Positions 16,701 to 25,574 of a DNA stretch of 64,000 nt are shown here, in pieces. The notes under the pieces are model-generated. The model made no database searches. It saw nothing but the letters and a program-made list of their open reading frames with translations, and was not told where the DNA came from. The stretch is from contig NZ_CABVIR010000005.1 of the NCBI RefSeq assembly GCF_902498065.1, positions 366,518 through 430,517 of the forward strand, written 5' to 3'. How positions within the stretch are numbered: the first letter of the stretch is position 1; every line of letters begins with the position of its first letter. Position numbers and translations under genes: made by a program. The DNA comes from Pseudomonas fluorescens. GTDB lineage: Bacteria > Pseudomonadota > Gammaproteobacteria > Pseudomonadales > Pseudomonadaceae.

Positions 16701-19700
16701 GATGATGCTGTCGAACAGCGTCTGCCCGCCCTGCCCGGCCCAGCGTTGGATATCGCTGAGTGGGGTTTGCTGGAAGTCGCGGATATCGAGGTTGTAGGCC
16801 TGGATCTCGCGCAGCCAGTCACCGACGCTTGCTTCGGTCGGCACGCTGTTGACCACCGGCAAGGTGTTGATGAACAGCCCCAACATGTTCTCCGAACCGT
16901 TGAGGGTTTCCGGGCGGCCCGACACCGTGGCGCCGAACGTCACCGTGCGCTGACCGGTGTAACGCTGCAACAGCAGCAGCCACGCGGCTTGCACCAGAGT
17001 GTTGAGCGTCACTTGCTGTTGCTGGGCAAACGCCTGCAAACGCGCGGTCTGCTGCGCATTCAGGTGCGTGTAGATCGCGTGATAACCCGCTTGCGGCGCC
17101 TTCACCGGCAACGCGCGGGCCAGGTGAGTGGCGCCTTCGAGGGCGTTGAGTTTGCCTTTCCAGAACGCTTCGCTGGCCTCGGCCACCTGTTGGCCGAGCC
17201 AGTCGATGTAGTCGCGATACGCGGCCACCGGCTCCTGCGCATCGCCACTGTAATGACGCAGCACTTCACCGATCAGGCGCGACACACTCCAGCCGTCCAT
17301 GAGGATGTGATGGTAAGTCCAGATCAGGCGATAGCGGTCGTCTTCCAGACGCACCAGCAGCAGGCGCAACAACGGCGCGCGGTTCAGCGAGAAGCCACGT
17401 TCACGTTCATCGGTGGCCAATTGGCGTACGCGCTCAGGTTGGTTATCCAGACCGCGCCAGTCCAGTTCGGTCAGCAGCGCCGGCGCGTGGCGCAGCACCA
17501 CTTGCAGCGGCTCCTTGTCGCCCTCCCACAGGAACGCGGTACGCAGGATCGCGTGGCGCTGCGCGGCGTCGGCCCAGGCTTCGCGGAAGCGCGGACCGTC
17601 AACGCCACGTACGCCCACTTCGATCTGGTTGACGTACAGCCCCGAATCACCGTCCTGCACCGAGTGGAACAGCATGCCCTGCTGCATCGGCGACAGGGGA
17701 TAAACGTCGTCCACTTCGTCTGCCGTCAACTCCAGCGCCTGATATTGCACGTCGCTCAGCTCGATCTTCAGCGTCGGCGCAGCCATCACCGGCGCCACTT
17801 CCACGGCGTCCACAGCCTGGGCAACCGTCGCCAGTTCAGCGATGGTCGGGTGGCTGAACACGTGTTTCGGCGAGATGCTCAGGCCGGCCTTGCGTGCACG
17901 GCTGACCGCCTGGATCGACACGATGGAATCGCCGCCCAGTTCGAAGAAGTTGTCCTGAATGCCGACCGGCACCTCAAACAACGCCTGCCAGACTTCCTGC
18001 AGCGTCGCCTCCACGGCATTGCGCGGCGCGACGTACTCGCGCACCTGCTGATCGGGTTGCGGCAAGGCGCGGCGATCGAGCTTGCCGTTTGGCGTGACCG
18101 GCAACCGCTCAAGCATCAGCAGATGACTCGGCTGCATGTGCTCGGGCAATGCGTTGCGCAGGTGCTGTTTGAGCCCGTCGAGCACCAACGACTGGCCGAC
18201 CACATAAGCCACCAATTGCTTGGATTTACCGACATCCAGCGCGATCACCACCGCCTCGCGCACCTGTGGATGGTCCAGCAGGCAGGCTTCGATTTCACCC
18301 AGCTCGATACGCAAGCCACGGATTTTCACTTGATGATCGATGCGGCCGACGTACTCGATCACGCCGTCCTCGCGGTAACGCGCCAGGTCGCCGGTGCGGT
18401 ACAGGCGCTCGCCCTCTACGCCGAACGGGCTGGCGACGAAACGCTCGGCCGTCAGGTCCGGACGACGGTGGTAACCCCGCGCCAGGCCGATGCCACCCAA
18501 ATACAGTTCACCGACGCAGCCCGCCACTTGCGGTTGCAGGCTGTCGTCGAGGATGTAGGTCACCAGATTGGCAATCGGGCAACCGATCGGCACGCTGATC
18601 GAACCGTCTTCGACGCAGGTCCAGTGGGTCACGTCGATGGCGGCTTCGGTCGGCCCGTACAGGTTGTACAAGCCAACGTCGGGCAGCACGCGGAACAGGC
18701 TGTTCTGCAAATCCGCCGACAATGCTTCACCGCTGCACATGATTTGCCGCAGGCTGGCGCAACGTTCGAAGCCTTCGCCCTGAACAAACGCCTGCAACAT
18801 CGACGGCACGAAATGCAGGGTGCTGACCTGATACTGCTCGATCAAACGCACCAGCTGCGCCGGGTCGCGATGCGCACCCGGTTCGGCCACCGCAAGGCGT
18901 GCACCGACCATCAGCGGCCAGAAGAACTCCCACACCGAGACGTCAAAACTGAACGGCGTTTTCTGTAGCACGGTGTCGCGACCGTCCAGGGGGTACGCGC
19001 CCTGCATCCACTCGATGCGGTTGTACAACGCATCGTGACGGTTGGCCGCGCCCTTGGGTTTACCCGTGGAACCGGAGGTGTAAATCATGTAGGCCAGCGA
19101 TTGCAGCTCGACCACGCACGGCAGGTTTTCCTCGCTCATGCCTTCGACGAGTTGGGCGCTGTCGTCCAGGCAGATCAGCGTGGTGCCGGGCGGAATCGGC
19201 AATTGCGCCAGCAGATGACGCTGGGTCAACAGCACGTGCACGCCGCTGTCTTCGAACATGTGCTCCAGGCGCTCGCGCGGGTAATCCGGGTCCAGCGGCA
19301 CATAGGCGCCACCGGCTTTCATGATCGCGAGCAAACCGATCACCAGTTCCAGCGAGCGTTCGGCGGCAATGCCCACCAGCACTTCGGCGCCAACACCGTG
19401 GGCGCGCAGGGAGTGCGCCAGGCGGTTGGCCTGTTGGTTGAGTTGGCGATACGTCAGGGTCTGGCCGGCAAACACCAACGCCGCAGCGTCCGGGGTTTTC
19501 AGCACTTGGGCTTCGAAACACAGGTGGACCGGGCGCACATCGGGCCAGGTCACGGCGGTGTCGTTGAAGCCTTGAACTTGCTGCTCGGTCTGCGCGGCGT
19601 CGAGCAGGCTCAGACGGCCCAGGGCTTGTTGCGGCTCACGGACCATGGCATCGAGCAACGCCACCAGACGATTGCTCAGGCCGTCGATGGCCTCGGCGGT

Positions 19701-22700
19701 AAACAATGTGGTGTCGTAATTGAAGCGCAGGTCCAGGCACTCGCCCAACTCGGCGGCGATGGCCAGCGGGAAACTGGTCTGATCGTGATTACTGATACCG
19801 GAAAACTTCAGCGCGCTCGGATTCCCACCCTCCAGCGCCTCGGCGACCGGGTAGTTTTCGAACACCAGCAGCGTGTCGAACAGCGCCTCGCCGGAATGCC
19901 CGGCCCAGCGCTGTACATCCGCCAGCGGCGTGTACTCGACATCGCGCAATTTGAGGTTGAGCGCCTGCACCTCGTCCACCCATTGGCTGACCGTGCACTC
20001 GGGGTGCGGCGTGGCGATCACCGGCAAGGTGTTGATGAACAGGCCGACTTGCTGCTCGATGCCTTGCAACTCGCTCGGACGCCCCGACACCGTGGCGCCG
20101 AACGCGACGGTGCGCTGGCCGGTGTAGCGCTGCAACAGCAACAGCCAGGCCGCTTGCAGCAAGGTGTTTGGCGTGACGCGGGCCTGACGGGCAAACCCGC
20201 TCAGGCGCTCGGTGGCCGCCCGGTCCAGGCTCAGGTGAACGGTGCGATGACCCTCGCCCTGCCCCGCGACAGGCCCCGGCAGTGCGCCGGCCAAACGTGT
20301 CGGCTCGTTGAACGCCTGCAATTGCTCCAGCCAGAACGCTTCGCACGCAGCGCGATCACGCCCGCCCAGCCACGTCATGTAATCGCGATAACGACCGCCG
20401 CTCGCCACCGGCATCTCACCGGAGTAACGCTGCAACACTTCGCCGAACAGCTGCGAGGTGCTCCAGCCGTCCAGCAAAATATGGTGGTGGGTGAAGATCA
20501 GGTGATGCGTGTCGTGCGCGGTCTGCACCAGGGTCAGGCGCAGCAACGGTGCCGCTGTCAGGTCGAAACCGCGCAGACGGTCTTGCTCGGCCAGACGTTC
20601 CAGGGCCTGCGCCTGATCCGCTTCATTGCGCCAGTCGAGCACGGTCAACGGCAGCGTGGCATTGGCCAGAATCACTTGCAGCGGCCGCGAGCCATTGCTC
20701 TCGCTGAAGAACGCTGCGCGCAGCACTTCATGGTTTTCCAGCGTCTGTTGCCAGGCGCTGCGGAACGCCTCGACCTCAATGCCCTGCACGTCTACGCGCA
20801 TTTGCGGAATGTAAGCGCCGGCATCCGGGGCGAACAGGCTGTGGAACAACATGCCTTCCTGCATCGGCGACAGCGGGAAGATGCTTTCGATATCACGCGC
20901 CGCCAGCGGCAGTGCGTCGAGCTGCGTCTGATCGACGCTGACCAGCGGCACATCACTCGGCGTCAGGCCACCGGCACCGCTGAGGCAATGTTTGATCAGC
21001 TGTTGCAGCTCGGTGGCATAGGCCTCGGCCAGACGCTGCACGGTGTGCTCGGCAAACACGTCTCGGCTGAAGGTCCAGCTCAGGCGCAATTGCCCGGCGT
21101 AGACCTGACCGTTAATGCTCAGGCCACGGTCCAGCGACGCCGAAGCCCCTTGCTCGGCGCCACCGCTTTCCCGGGCCGGACGCCACGGTGCCTGCTCATC
21201 GAAGCTGGCATCGAACTGGCCCATGTAGTTGAACGTGATTTGTGGCTGCGGCAACGCCTCAAGACCGGCCTGGGCCAGATAGCGCAGGATGCCAAAACCA
21301 ATGCCTTTGTCCGGCACCGCACGCAGCTGTTCCTTGACCGCCTTGATGCTGCCCGCCAGATCGTTGGCCGGGGTCAGCTTGACCGGGAAGATCGAGGTGA
21401 ACCAGCCCACGGTACGGGTCAGGTCGATGTCGTCGAACAGGTCTTCACGGCCGTGACCTTCCAGTTTGACCAAGGTCGACGGCTGGCCGGTCCAGTCGCC
21501 CAGCACCCGCGCCAACGCCGTCAGCAACAGGTCGTTGACCTGCGTACGGTAAGCCGCCGGAGCCTCTTGCAGCAGTTGGCGAGAGAAGGTGCTGTCGAGC
21601 ACGGTTTCCACGCTCACGGCATGCTGGCCGGCGAGACTGCCTTGTGGATTATCAGCGGGCAGGTCCACCACCACGTCGTGGTATTGGCGCTGCCAGTAAG
21701 CGGCCTGGCTCGCCAGTTCGGGACTTTGCGCATGCAACTGCAAACGCGCCGCCCACGCTTGATAGGCGCTGGATTTGGCCGGCAGGCGCAGGGGTTGCGC
21801 CTGACGCGCCTGGTCGTAGGCCGTTTGCAAGTCTTCGAGCAATAGACGCCACGACACACCGTCCACCGCCAGGTGATGCACCACCAGCAGTAAGCGCTGA
21901 CCGGCCGCGCCCATGTCCACCAGCAAGGCGCGCAACAGCGGGCCGTCGTGCAAATTCAAGCTGGCTTGTGCGGCGTTGCAGTGCTCAAGCAGCTCATCAG
22001 CGTTCGCGGCCTGCCGTTGCCACAACAGCTCGGTGCTGTTCCAGTGCTCGGCCTGAGCCTGCTGCCACACGCCATCGACCTGATGCAAACGCAGGCGCAA
22101 CGCGTCGTGATGCTCCAGCAGCGCGGCCAATGCCTGTTGCAGGCACGCGCTGTCGAGCGGTTCGCGAAGTTCCAGCAATACCGACTGGTTCCAGTGGTCC
22201 CGGGGCTCGATGGCCTGCTCGAAAAACCAGTGCTGGATCGGTGTCAGCAGCACCTCGCCGCGCACCGGCCTCTGGTCGATGACCAGCCCGGCGCTGCGCT
22301 GGGCAACCTTCGCCAGACTTTGCACGGTCTGGTGTTGGAACAGATCACGCGGGGTGATGCGGATGCCGGCCTGACGCGCACGGCTGACCACCTGAATGGA
22401 GATGATCGAGTCGCCGCCCAGCTCGAAGAAGTTGTCATCGATGCCCACGCGCTCAAGCTTGAGCACGTCTTGCCAGATCGCCGCCAACGCGGCTTGCATC
22501 TCATCCGCTGGCGCCGTGTAAACCTGCTGCGCCAGCGTGGCGTCAGGTTTGGGCAGTGCGTTGCGATCAAGCTTGCCGTTGCCGGTCAGCGGCCACTGAT
22601 CGAGCTTGAGCAAATGCGCCGGCACCATGTAATCCGGCAGGCCCGCTTGCAAGTGTTCACGCAACGATTGACGTAGATCGGCCACGTCCTGGGTGACGGT

Positions 22701-25574
22701 GAACCAGGCGACCAGTTGCTGACTGCCATTGATCTCAGGCGCCAGCACCAGCGCTTGCTCGATGGCCGGGTGACTTTGCAGGCGGTCCTGGATTTCCCCC
22801 AGCTCGATGCGGAAGCCACGAATCTTCACTTGATGGTCGACGCGCCCGGCGTACTCGATGCTGCCGTCGGCGCAATAGCGCGCCAGGTCGCCGGTGCGAT
22901 ACAGGCGTGCGCCCGCCTCGCTGGCGAACAGGTCCGGGACGAACCGCGTGGCGGTCAGGTCGGAGCGCTGGTGATAACCCCGCGCCAGGCCGGCACCACC
23001 GACGTACAGCTCACCGACGCAACCCTTCGCCACCGGGTTCAGACGCGGATCGAGCACGTACCAGCGCAGGTCGGCAATCGGCTCGCCCAGCGGCGAACTG
23101 TTGACGCCGTCGAGGTCGGCCCGAGACAGCGGCCGGTACGTCACATGCACGGTAGTTTCAGTGATGCCGTACATGTTGATCAGCAGTGGCTGCTGGTCGT
23201 CGAAGGCGTCGTACCACGGACGCAGGCTCGCGACATCCAGCGCCTCGCCGCCAAACACCACATAACGCAGGGCCATGCCCTGGGCATTGGCGCAGGCAAA
23301 CGGCATCAACTGACGGAACGCCGACGGCGTCTGGTTGAGCACCGTGACCTGTTCATCGCACAGCAGGCGAGCGAACTCCTCCGGGGAACGGCTGATGGCG
23401 TGCGGCACCACCACCAGCTTGCCGCCGTAGAACAGCGCGCCGAAGATTTCCCACACGGAGAAGTCGAAGGCGTAGGAATGGAACAAGCTCCAGACATCGT
23501 CCGCGTTGAAACCAAACCCGTGCTCGGTGGCGCTGAACAGGCGGGTCAAGTTGCTGTGGGGCAACAACGTACCTTTGGGTTTGCCGGTGGAGCCGGAGGT
23601 GTAGATGACGTACGCGAGGTTTTCCGGCTGGGTCAGGTTCGGCAGATTCTCGGCAGACGCTTCGTTGAGCCAGTCACTGGCGTGGTCGAGGCAAATCACT
23701 TCGAGGCCTTCGGACAACGGCAGTCGCGGCAGCAGCGCGGAGTCGGTCAGCAACAGGCGCGTGCCGCTGTCGGCCAGCATGTAGGCCAGACGGTCCTGCG
23801 GGTATTCGGGGTCCAGCGGCACATAGGCGCCACCGGCCTTGAGGATCGCCAGCACGCTGACAATCATTTGCAGCGACCGCTCCAGCGCGATCCCCACCAA
23901 CACATCCGGGCCGACGCCGCGTTCGCGCAGACGCTGGGCGATGCGGTTGGCCTGTTGGTTCAGTTGCGCGTAGCTGAGGGTCACGCCGTCGCAGGTCACC
24001 GCAATGCTGTGCGGGTGCTCGGCAGCCTGGGCTTCGATCAGTTGATGCGCGCACAGCGTGTTTGTGGCCGGCGAAGCGGCACTGCGGTTCCACTCCAGCA
24101 ACGTAGCCTGCTGCTCGGTTGGGGCGAGCATGCACAGGTCGGCCAAGGCGACCGAGCCGTCGGCGCAAATCGCCTGCAACAGGTTCAGCCAATGCTGGCC
24201 GAGACGCTCGATGGTCGAGGCGTCGAACAATTCGGTGGCATAGACAAACGAGGCGTGGATGCCGTCGTCGCTCTCCACGGTGTCGAGCATCAGCTCGAAC
24301 TTGGTGGTCTTTTCGTCCCAGACCAGCGGCTCGACGCTCAGGCCCGGCAAGTCCCAGCGCTGTTTCCCGCCGGCATCGCGCTGGTGGTTGAACATCACCT
24401 GGAACAAGGGCGTGTGGCTCAGGCTGCGTTCGACATCGAGGCCATCGACCAACTGCTCAAAAGGCAAATCCTGATGCGCCTGCGCGCCCAGCGCAGCAGT
24501 CTTGACCTCGGCCAGCAATTGCAGGAATGGCTGATCGGCATGGGGCTGGGTGCGCAGCACCTGGGTGTTTACGAAAAAGCCCAGCAGATTCTCCACGTCC
24601 TGACGGGTACGGTTGGCAATCGGCACGCCGACGCGAATGTCCCGTTCGCCGCTGTAGCGATGCAACAGGGTTTGCAACGAGGCCATCAGCACCATGAACA
24701 GCGTGCAGCCTTCGCGACGGGCGAGCTCCTTCAGGTTGATCGCCAGTTCGGCCGGCACCTTCAGCTCGACGCTGGCGCCCTGCTGACTCGGGATTGCCGG
24801 GCGACGGCGGTCGGCCGGCAGGTTCAGCGGCGGGTGCTCGCGCCCCAATTGCTCACGCCAGTACGCCAGCTGACGCTCGGCCTCGCCAGCCTCCAGCCAC
24901 AGGCGCTGCCAGCGGGCGAAATCGGCGTACTGAATGCCCAGCTCCGGCAGTTGCGCCGGCTGATCGGCGCTCAGCTGCGCATAGAGTTGCGTGAACTCCT
25001 GCAACAAAATCGGCAGCGAACCGCCGTCGGTGACGATGTGGTGGAACGTCAGCACCAGCACATGCTGCTGCGCGTCGAGGCGGATCAACCGGCAGCGCAT
25101 CAACGGGCCGTGCTGCAAGTCGAACGGCTGCTCGGCGTTGAGACCGACCTGACGTTGCAGTTCGGTTTCGTCAGCGGCGTCGACCTCGACCAGCGCTGCG
25201 TCCATCTGCGGATGGATTTTTTGCAGCACCTGCTGCTCGTCGAAGACGAACGTGGTGCGCAGCACTTCATGACGCTGCACTAGCGCGGCGAGGGTTTGCG
25301 CCAACGCTGCACGGTTCAGCTCACCGCTGAGACGAAAGGCACCGGTCAGGTTGTACGCGGTCGCCTGCGGCTGCATCTGCCACAGAAACCACAACCGCTG
25401 CTGCGCGTAGGACGCCGGCAACGTGTCCACCGCCGGGTCCCTTGGCGGGATCGGCAGCAGTTCCAGGTTCAGGCCTTGCGCGTGCATCTTTTCTTGCAAG
25501 GCACGCCGCGCCTCCAGGCTCAAGCCGCAGAAACGCTGGGCCAGGGTCATCATTCTGTCCGGTGCAGCACTCAT
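13776..25574 (-). CDS. pvdD: PvdD-like terminal pyoverdine NRPS (Thr-Ser-OHOrn, with thioesterase)
   Basis: 3,932-residue synthetase, C-A-T-E-C-A-T-C-A-T-TE. C1 is LCL-like with HHIVTDG near residue 181. A1 (FDFSVWEIF near 703) has code D-F-W-N-V-G-M-V-H, threonine. T1 is near 1055. The epimerase runs from about 1110 (VLLTPIQHWFFE). C2 starts near 1567 (FPLSPMQEGM). A2 (FDVSVWEFF) has code D-V-W-H-M-S-L-I-D, serine. C3 starts near 2628. A3 (FDGAHERW) has code D-G-E-C-C-G-G-V-T, of the hydroxyornithine type. T3 is near 3610. The TE has GWSLGG near 3743 and SASHFDIL near 3908. It adds the last three residues and releases the peptide; a C-terminal cyclo-hydroxyornithine agrees with the absence of a pvdF formylase here. 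It overlaps the pvdJ-like gene by ATGA. Codes were read by hand against GrsA positions. Confidence 0.93.
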   Translation of the reverse strand: MSAAPDRMMTLAQRFCGLSLEARRALQEKMHAQGLNLELLPIPPRDPAVDTLPASYAQQRLWFLWQMQPQATAYNLTGAFRLSGELNRAALAQTLAALVQRHEVLRTTFVFDEQQVLQKIHPQMDAALVEVDAADETELQRQVGLNAEQPFDLQHGPLMRCRLIRLDAQQHVLVLTFHHIVTDGGSLPILLQEFTQLYAQLSADQPAQLPELGIQYADFARWQRLWLEAGEAERQLAYWREQLGREHPPLNLPADRRRPAIPSQQGASVELKVPAELAINLKELARREGCTLFMVLMASLQTLLHRYSGERDIRVGVPIANRTRQDVENLLGFFVNTQVLRTQPHADQPFLQLLAEVKTAALGAQAHQDLPFEQLVDGLDVERSLSHTPLFQVMFNHQRDAGGKQRWDLPGLSVEPLVWDEKTTKFELMLDTVESDDGIHASFVYATELFDASTIERLGQHWLNLLQAICADGSVALADLCMLAPTEQQATLLEWNRSAASPATNTLCAHQLIEAQAAEHPHSIAVTCDGVTLSYAQLNQQANRIAQRLRERGVGPDVLVGIALERSLQMIVSVLAILKAGGAYVPLDPEYPQDRLAYMLADSGTRLLLTDSALLPRLPLSEGLEVICLDHASDWLNEASAENLPNLTQPENLAYVIYTSGSTGKPKGTLLPHSNLTRLFSATEHGFGFNADDVWSLFHSYAFDFSVWEIFGALFYGGKLVVVPHAISRSPEEFARLLCDEQVTVLNQTPSAFRQLMPFACANAQGMALRYVVFGGEALDVASLRPWYDAFDDQQPLLINMYGITETTVHVTYRPLSRADLDGVNSSPLGEPIADLRWYVLDPRLNPVAKGCVGELYVGGAGLARGYHQRSDLTATRFVPDLFASEAGARLYRTGDLARYCADGSIEYAGRVDHQVKIRGFRIELGEIQDRLQSHPAIEQALVLAPEINGSQQLVAWFTVTQDVADLRQSLREHLQAGLPDYMVPAHLLKLDQWPLTGNGKLDRNALPKPDATLAQQVYTAPADEMQAALAAIWQDVLKLERVGIDDNFFELGGDSIISIQVVSRARQAGIRITPRDLFQHQTVQSLAKVAQRSAGLVIDQRPVRGEVLLTPIQHWFFEQAIEPRDHWNQSVLLELREPLDSACLQQALAALLEHHDALRLRLHQVDGVWQQAQAEHWNSTELLWQRQAANADELLEHCNAAQASLNLHDGPLLRALLVDMGAAGQRLLLVVHHLAVDGVSWRLLLEDLQTAYDQARQAQPLRLPAKSSAYQAWAARLQLHAQSPELASQAAYWQRQYHDVVVDLPADNPQGSLAGQHAVSVETVLDSTFSRQLLQEAPAAYRTQVNDLLLTALARVLGDWTGQPSTLVKLEGHGREDLFDDIDLTRTVGWFTSIFPVKLTPANDLAGSIKAVKEQLRAVPDKGIGFGILRYLAQAGLEALPQPQITFNYMGQFDASFDEQAPWRPARESGGAEQGASASLDRGLSINGQVYAGQLRLSWTFSRDVFAEHTVQRLAEAYATELQQLIKHCLSGAGGLTPSDVPLVSVDQTQLDALPLAARDIESIFPLSPMQEGMLFHSLFAPDAGAYIPQMRVDVQGIEVEAFRSAWQQTLENHEVLRAAFFSESNGSRPLQVILANATLPLTVLDWRNEADQAQALERLAEQDRLRGFDLTAAPLLRLTLVQTAHDTHHLIFTHHHILLDGWSTSQLFGEVLQRYSGEMPVASGGRYRDYMTWLGGRDRAACEAFWLEQLQAFNEPTRLAGALPGPVAGQGEGHRTVHLSLDRAATERLSGFARQARVTPNTLLQAAWLLLLQRYTGQRTVAFGATVSGRPSELQGIEQQVGLFINTLPVIATPHPECTVSQWVDEVQALNLKLRDVEYTPLADVQRWAGHSGEALFDTLLVFENYPVAEALEGGNPSALKFSGISNHDQTSFPLAIAAELGECLDLRFNYDTTLFTAEAIDGLSNRLVALLDAMVREPQQALGRLSLLDAAQTEQQVQGFNDTAVTWPDVRPVHLCFEAQVLKTPDAAALVFAGQTLTYRQLNQQANRLAHSLRAHGVGAEVLVGIAAERSLELVIGLLAIMKAGGAYVPLDPDYPRERLEHMFEDSGVHVLLTQRHLLAQLPIPPGTTLICLDDSAQLVEGMSEENLPCVVELQSLAYMIYTSGSTGKPKGAANRHDALYNRIEWMQGAYPLDGRDTVLQKTPFSFDVSVWEFFWPLMVGARLAVAEPGAHRDPAQLVRLIEQYQVSTLHFVPSMLQAFVQGEGFERCASLRQIMCSGEALSADLQNSLFRVLPDVGLYNLYGPTEAAIDVTHWTCVEDGSISVPIGCPIANLVTYILDDSLQPQVAGCVGELYLGGIGLARGYHRRPDLTAERFVASPFGVEGERLYRTGDLARYREDGVIEYVGRIDHQVKIRGLRIELGEIEACLLDHPQVREAVVIALDVGKSKQLVAYVVGQSLVLDGLKQHLRNALPEHMQPSHLLMLERLPVTPNGKLDRRALPQPDQQVREYVAPRNAVEATLQEVWQALFEVPVGIQDNFFELGGDSIVSIQAVSRARKAGLSISPKHVFSHPTIAELATVAQAVDAVEVAPVMAAPTLKIELSDVQYQALELTADEVDDVYPLSPMQQGMLFHSVQDGDSGLYVNQIEVGVRGVDGPRFREAWADAAQRHAILRTAFLWEGDKEPLQVVLRHAPALLTELDWRGLDNQPERVRQLATDERERGFSLNRAPLLRLLLVRLEDDRYRLIWTYHHILMDGWSVSRLIGEVLRHYSGDAQEPVAAYRDYIDWLGQQVAEASEAFWKGKLNALEGATHLARALPVKAPQAGYHAIYTHLNAQQTARLQAFAQQQQVTLNTLVQAAWLLLLQRYTGQRTVTFGATVSGRPETLNGSENMLGLFINTLPVVNSVPTEASVGDWLREIQAYNLDIRDFQQTPLSDIQRWAGQGGQTLFDSIIVFENQPVDRTLREWNGDSLRFEDVSDFGLTSFAMDLMVSLDEGLRIEYMHQRDQFDLATVEVLRSHMESLMQRLCDNAGRAVGELGLLTLDQGRHLDGELPTLADDHERPVHELIRERARLQPEHTALVLSYADRDAEHLSYAELNRRSDALAVHLLEQGVQAEDVIGVFMERSLELVVSLLAVMKCGAAYVPLDPQYPQERLRYMMADSDMRLLLTQERLRDTAQLNPGTPMVAVDRLNLDVEVAPPQRAVHAEQLAYLIYTSGSTGKPKSVAVAHGPLSMHVQAIAELYEMDPGNRELHFMSFAFDGAHERWITALISGSTLVVRDNTLWTAEQTLAVLHRQRISVACFPPAYLLQLAEHAELQGGDPPPVRIYCFGGDAVPDATFERVKHTLKPQFLVNGYGPTETVVTPLLWKIAADGHCEAMYAPIGRRVGTRSLHVLDMDLNPLPVGMVGELYIGGRGVARGYHRHPWQTAERFVANPFSNDGGRLYRTGDLVRRREDGVFDYVGRIDHQVKVRGFRIELGEIEARLREQVGVNDALVVVRDSGQGPQLVGYVVAAEDDGLGLHCQAALRESLPDYMVPTQIVVLPRFPLTPNGKLDRKALPDPTFEGRDYVAPRTPLEWALAEIWQQVLGVDKVGITDNFFELGGDSLRTLKVISKVRALNQPDFQLKLRDMMAKPTIAGLSGVDEQPPRQSPEPLLLLNQPVDDQPALFCLHAGFGTVFDYEPLARRLEGLRTVYGVQCRMLLDRQWHDTSLQQMAADYVEAIRRKQAQGPYHLLGWSLGGALALMVGELLEQQGQRVAFVGLVDSFVPTQANAAASVDEWRADLREFLGATLSMDSDVVAQALSVETSGDQDAIARIIRTVIDTEGEQASGYALLGADELAQTFMVSTRLKALSRQVETLPLPHAELCCWWADGNPTAERATLERQQPRLRKVQTVSASHFDILQRDECLSAVVTALGREVVAQD

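Noticed and set aside
15276..18968. A 1,230-codon open frame on the + strand inside the pvdD-like gene, and others such as 19035-21845 and 35503-38586
   Set aside because: These are antisense shadows of NRPS modules caused by high GC. Their translations are rich in Arg, His and Gln with no domain, and they recur at equivalent places in each module.
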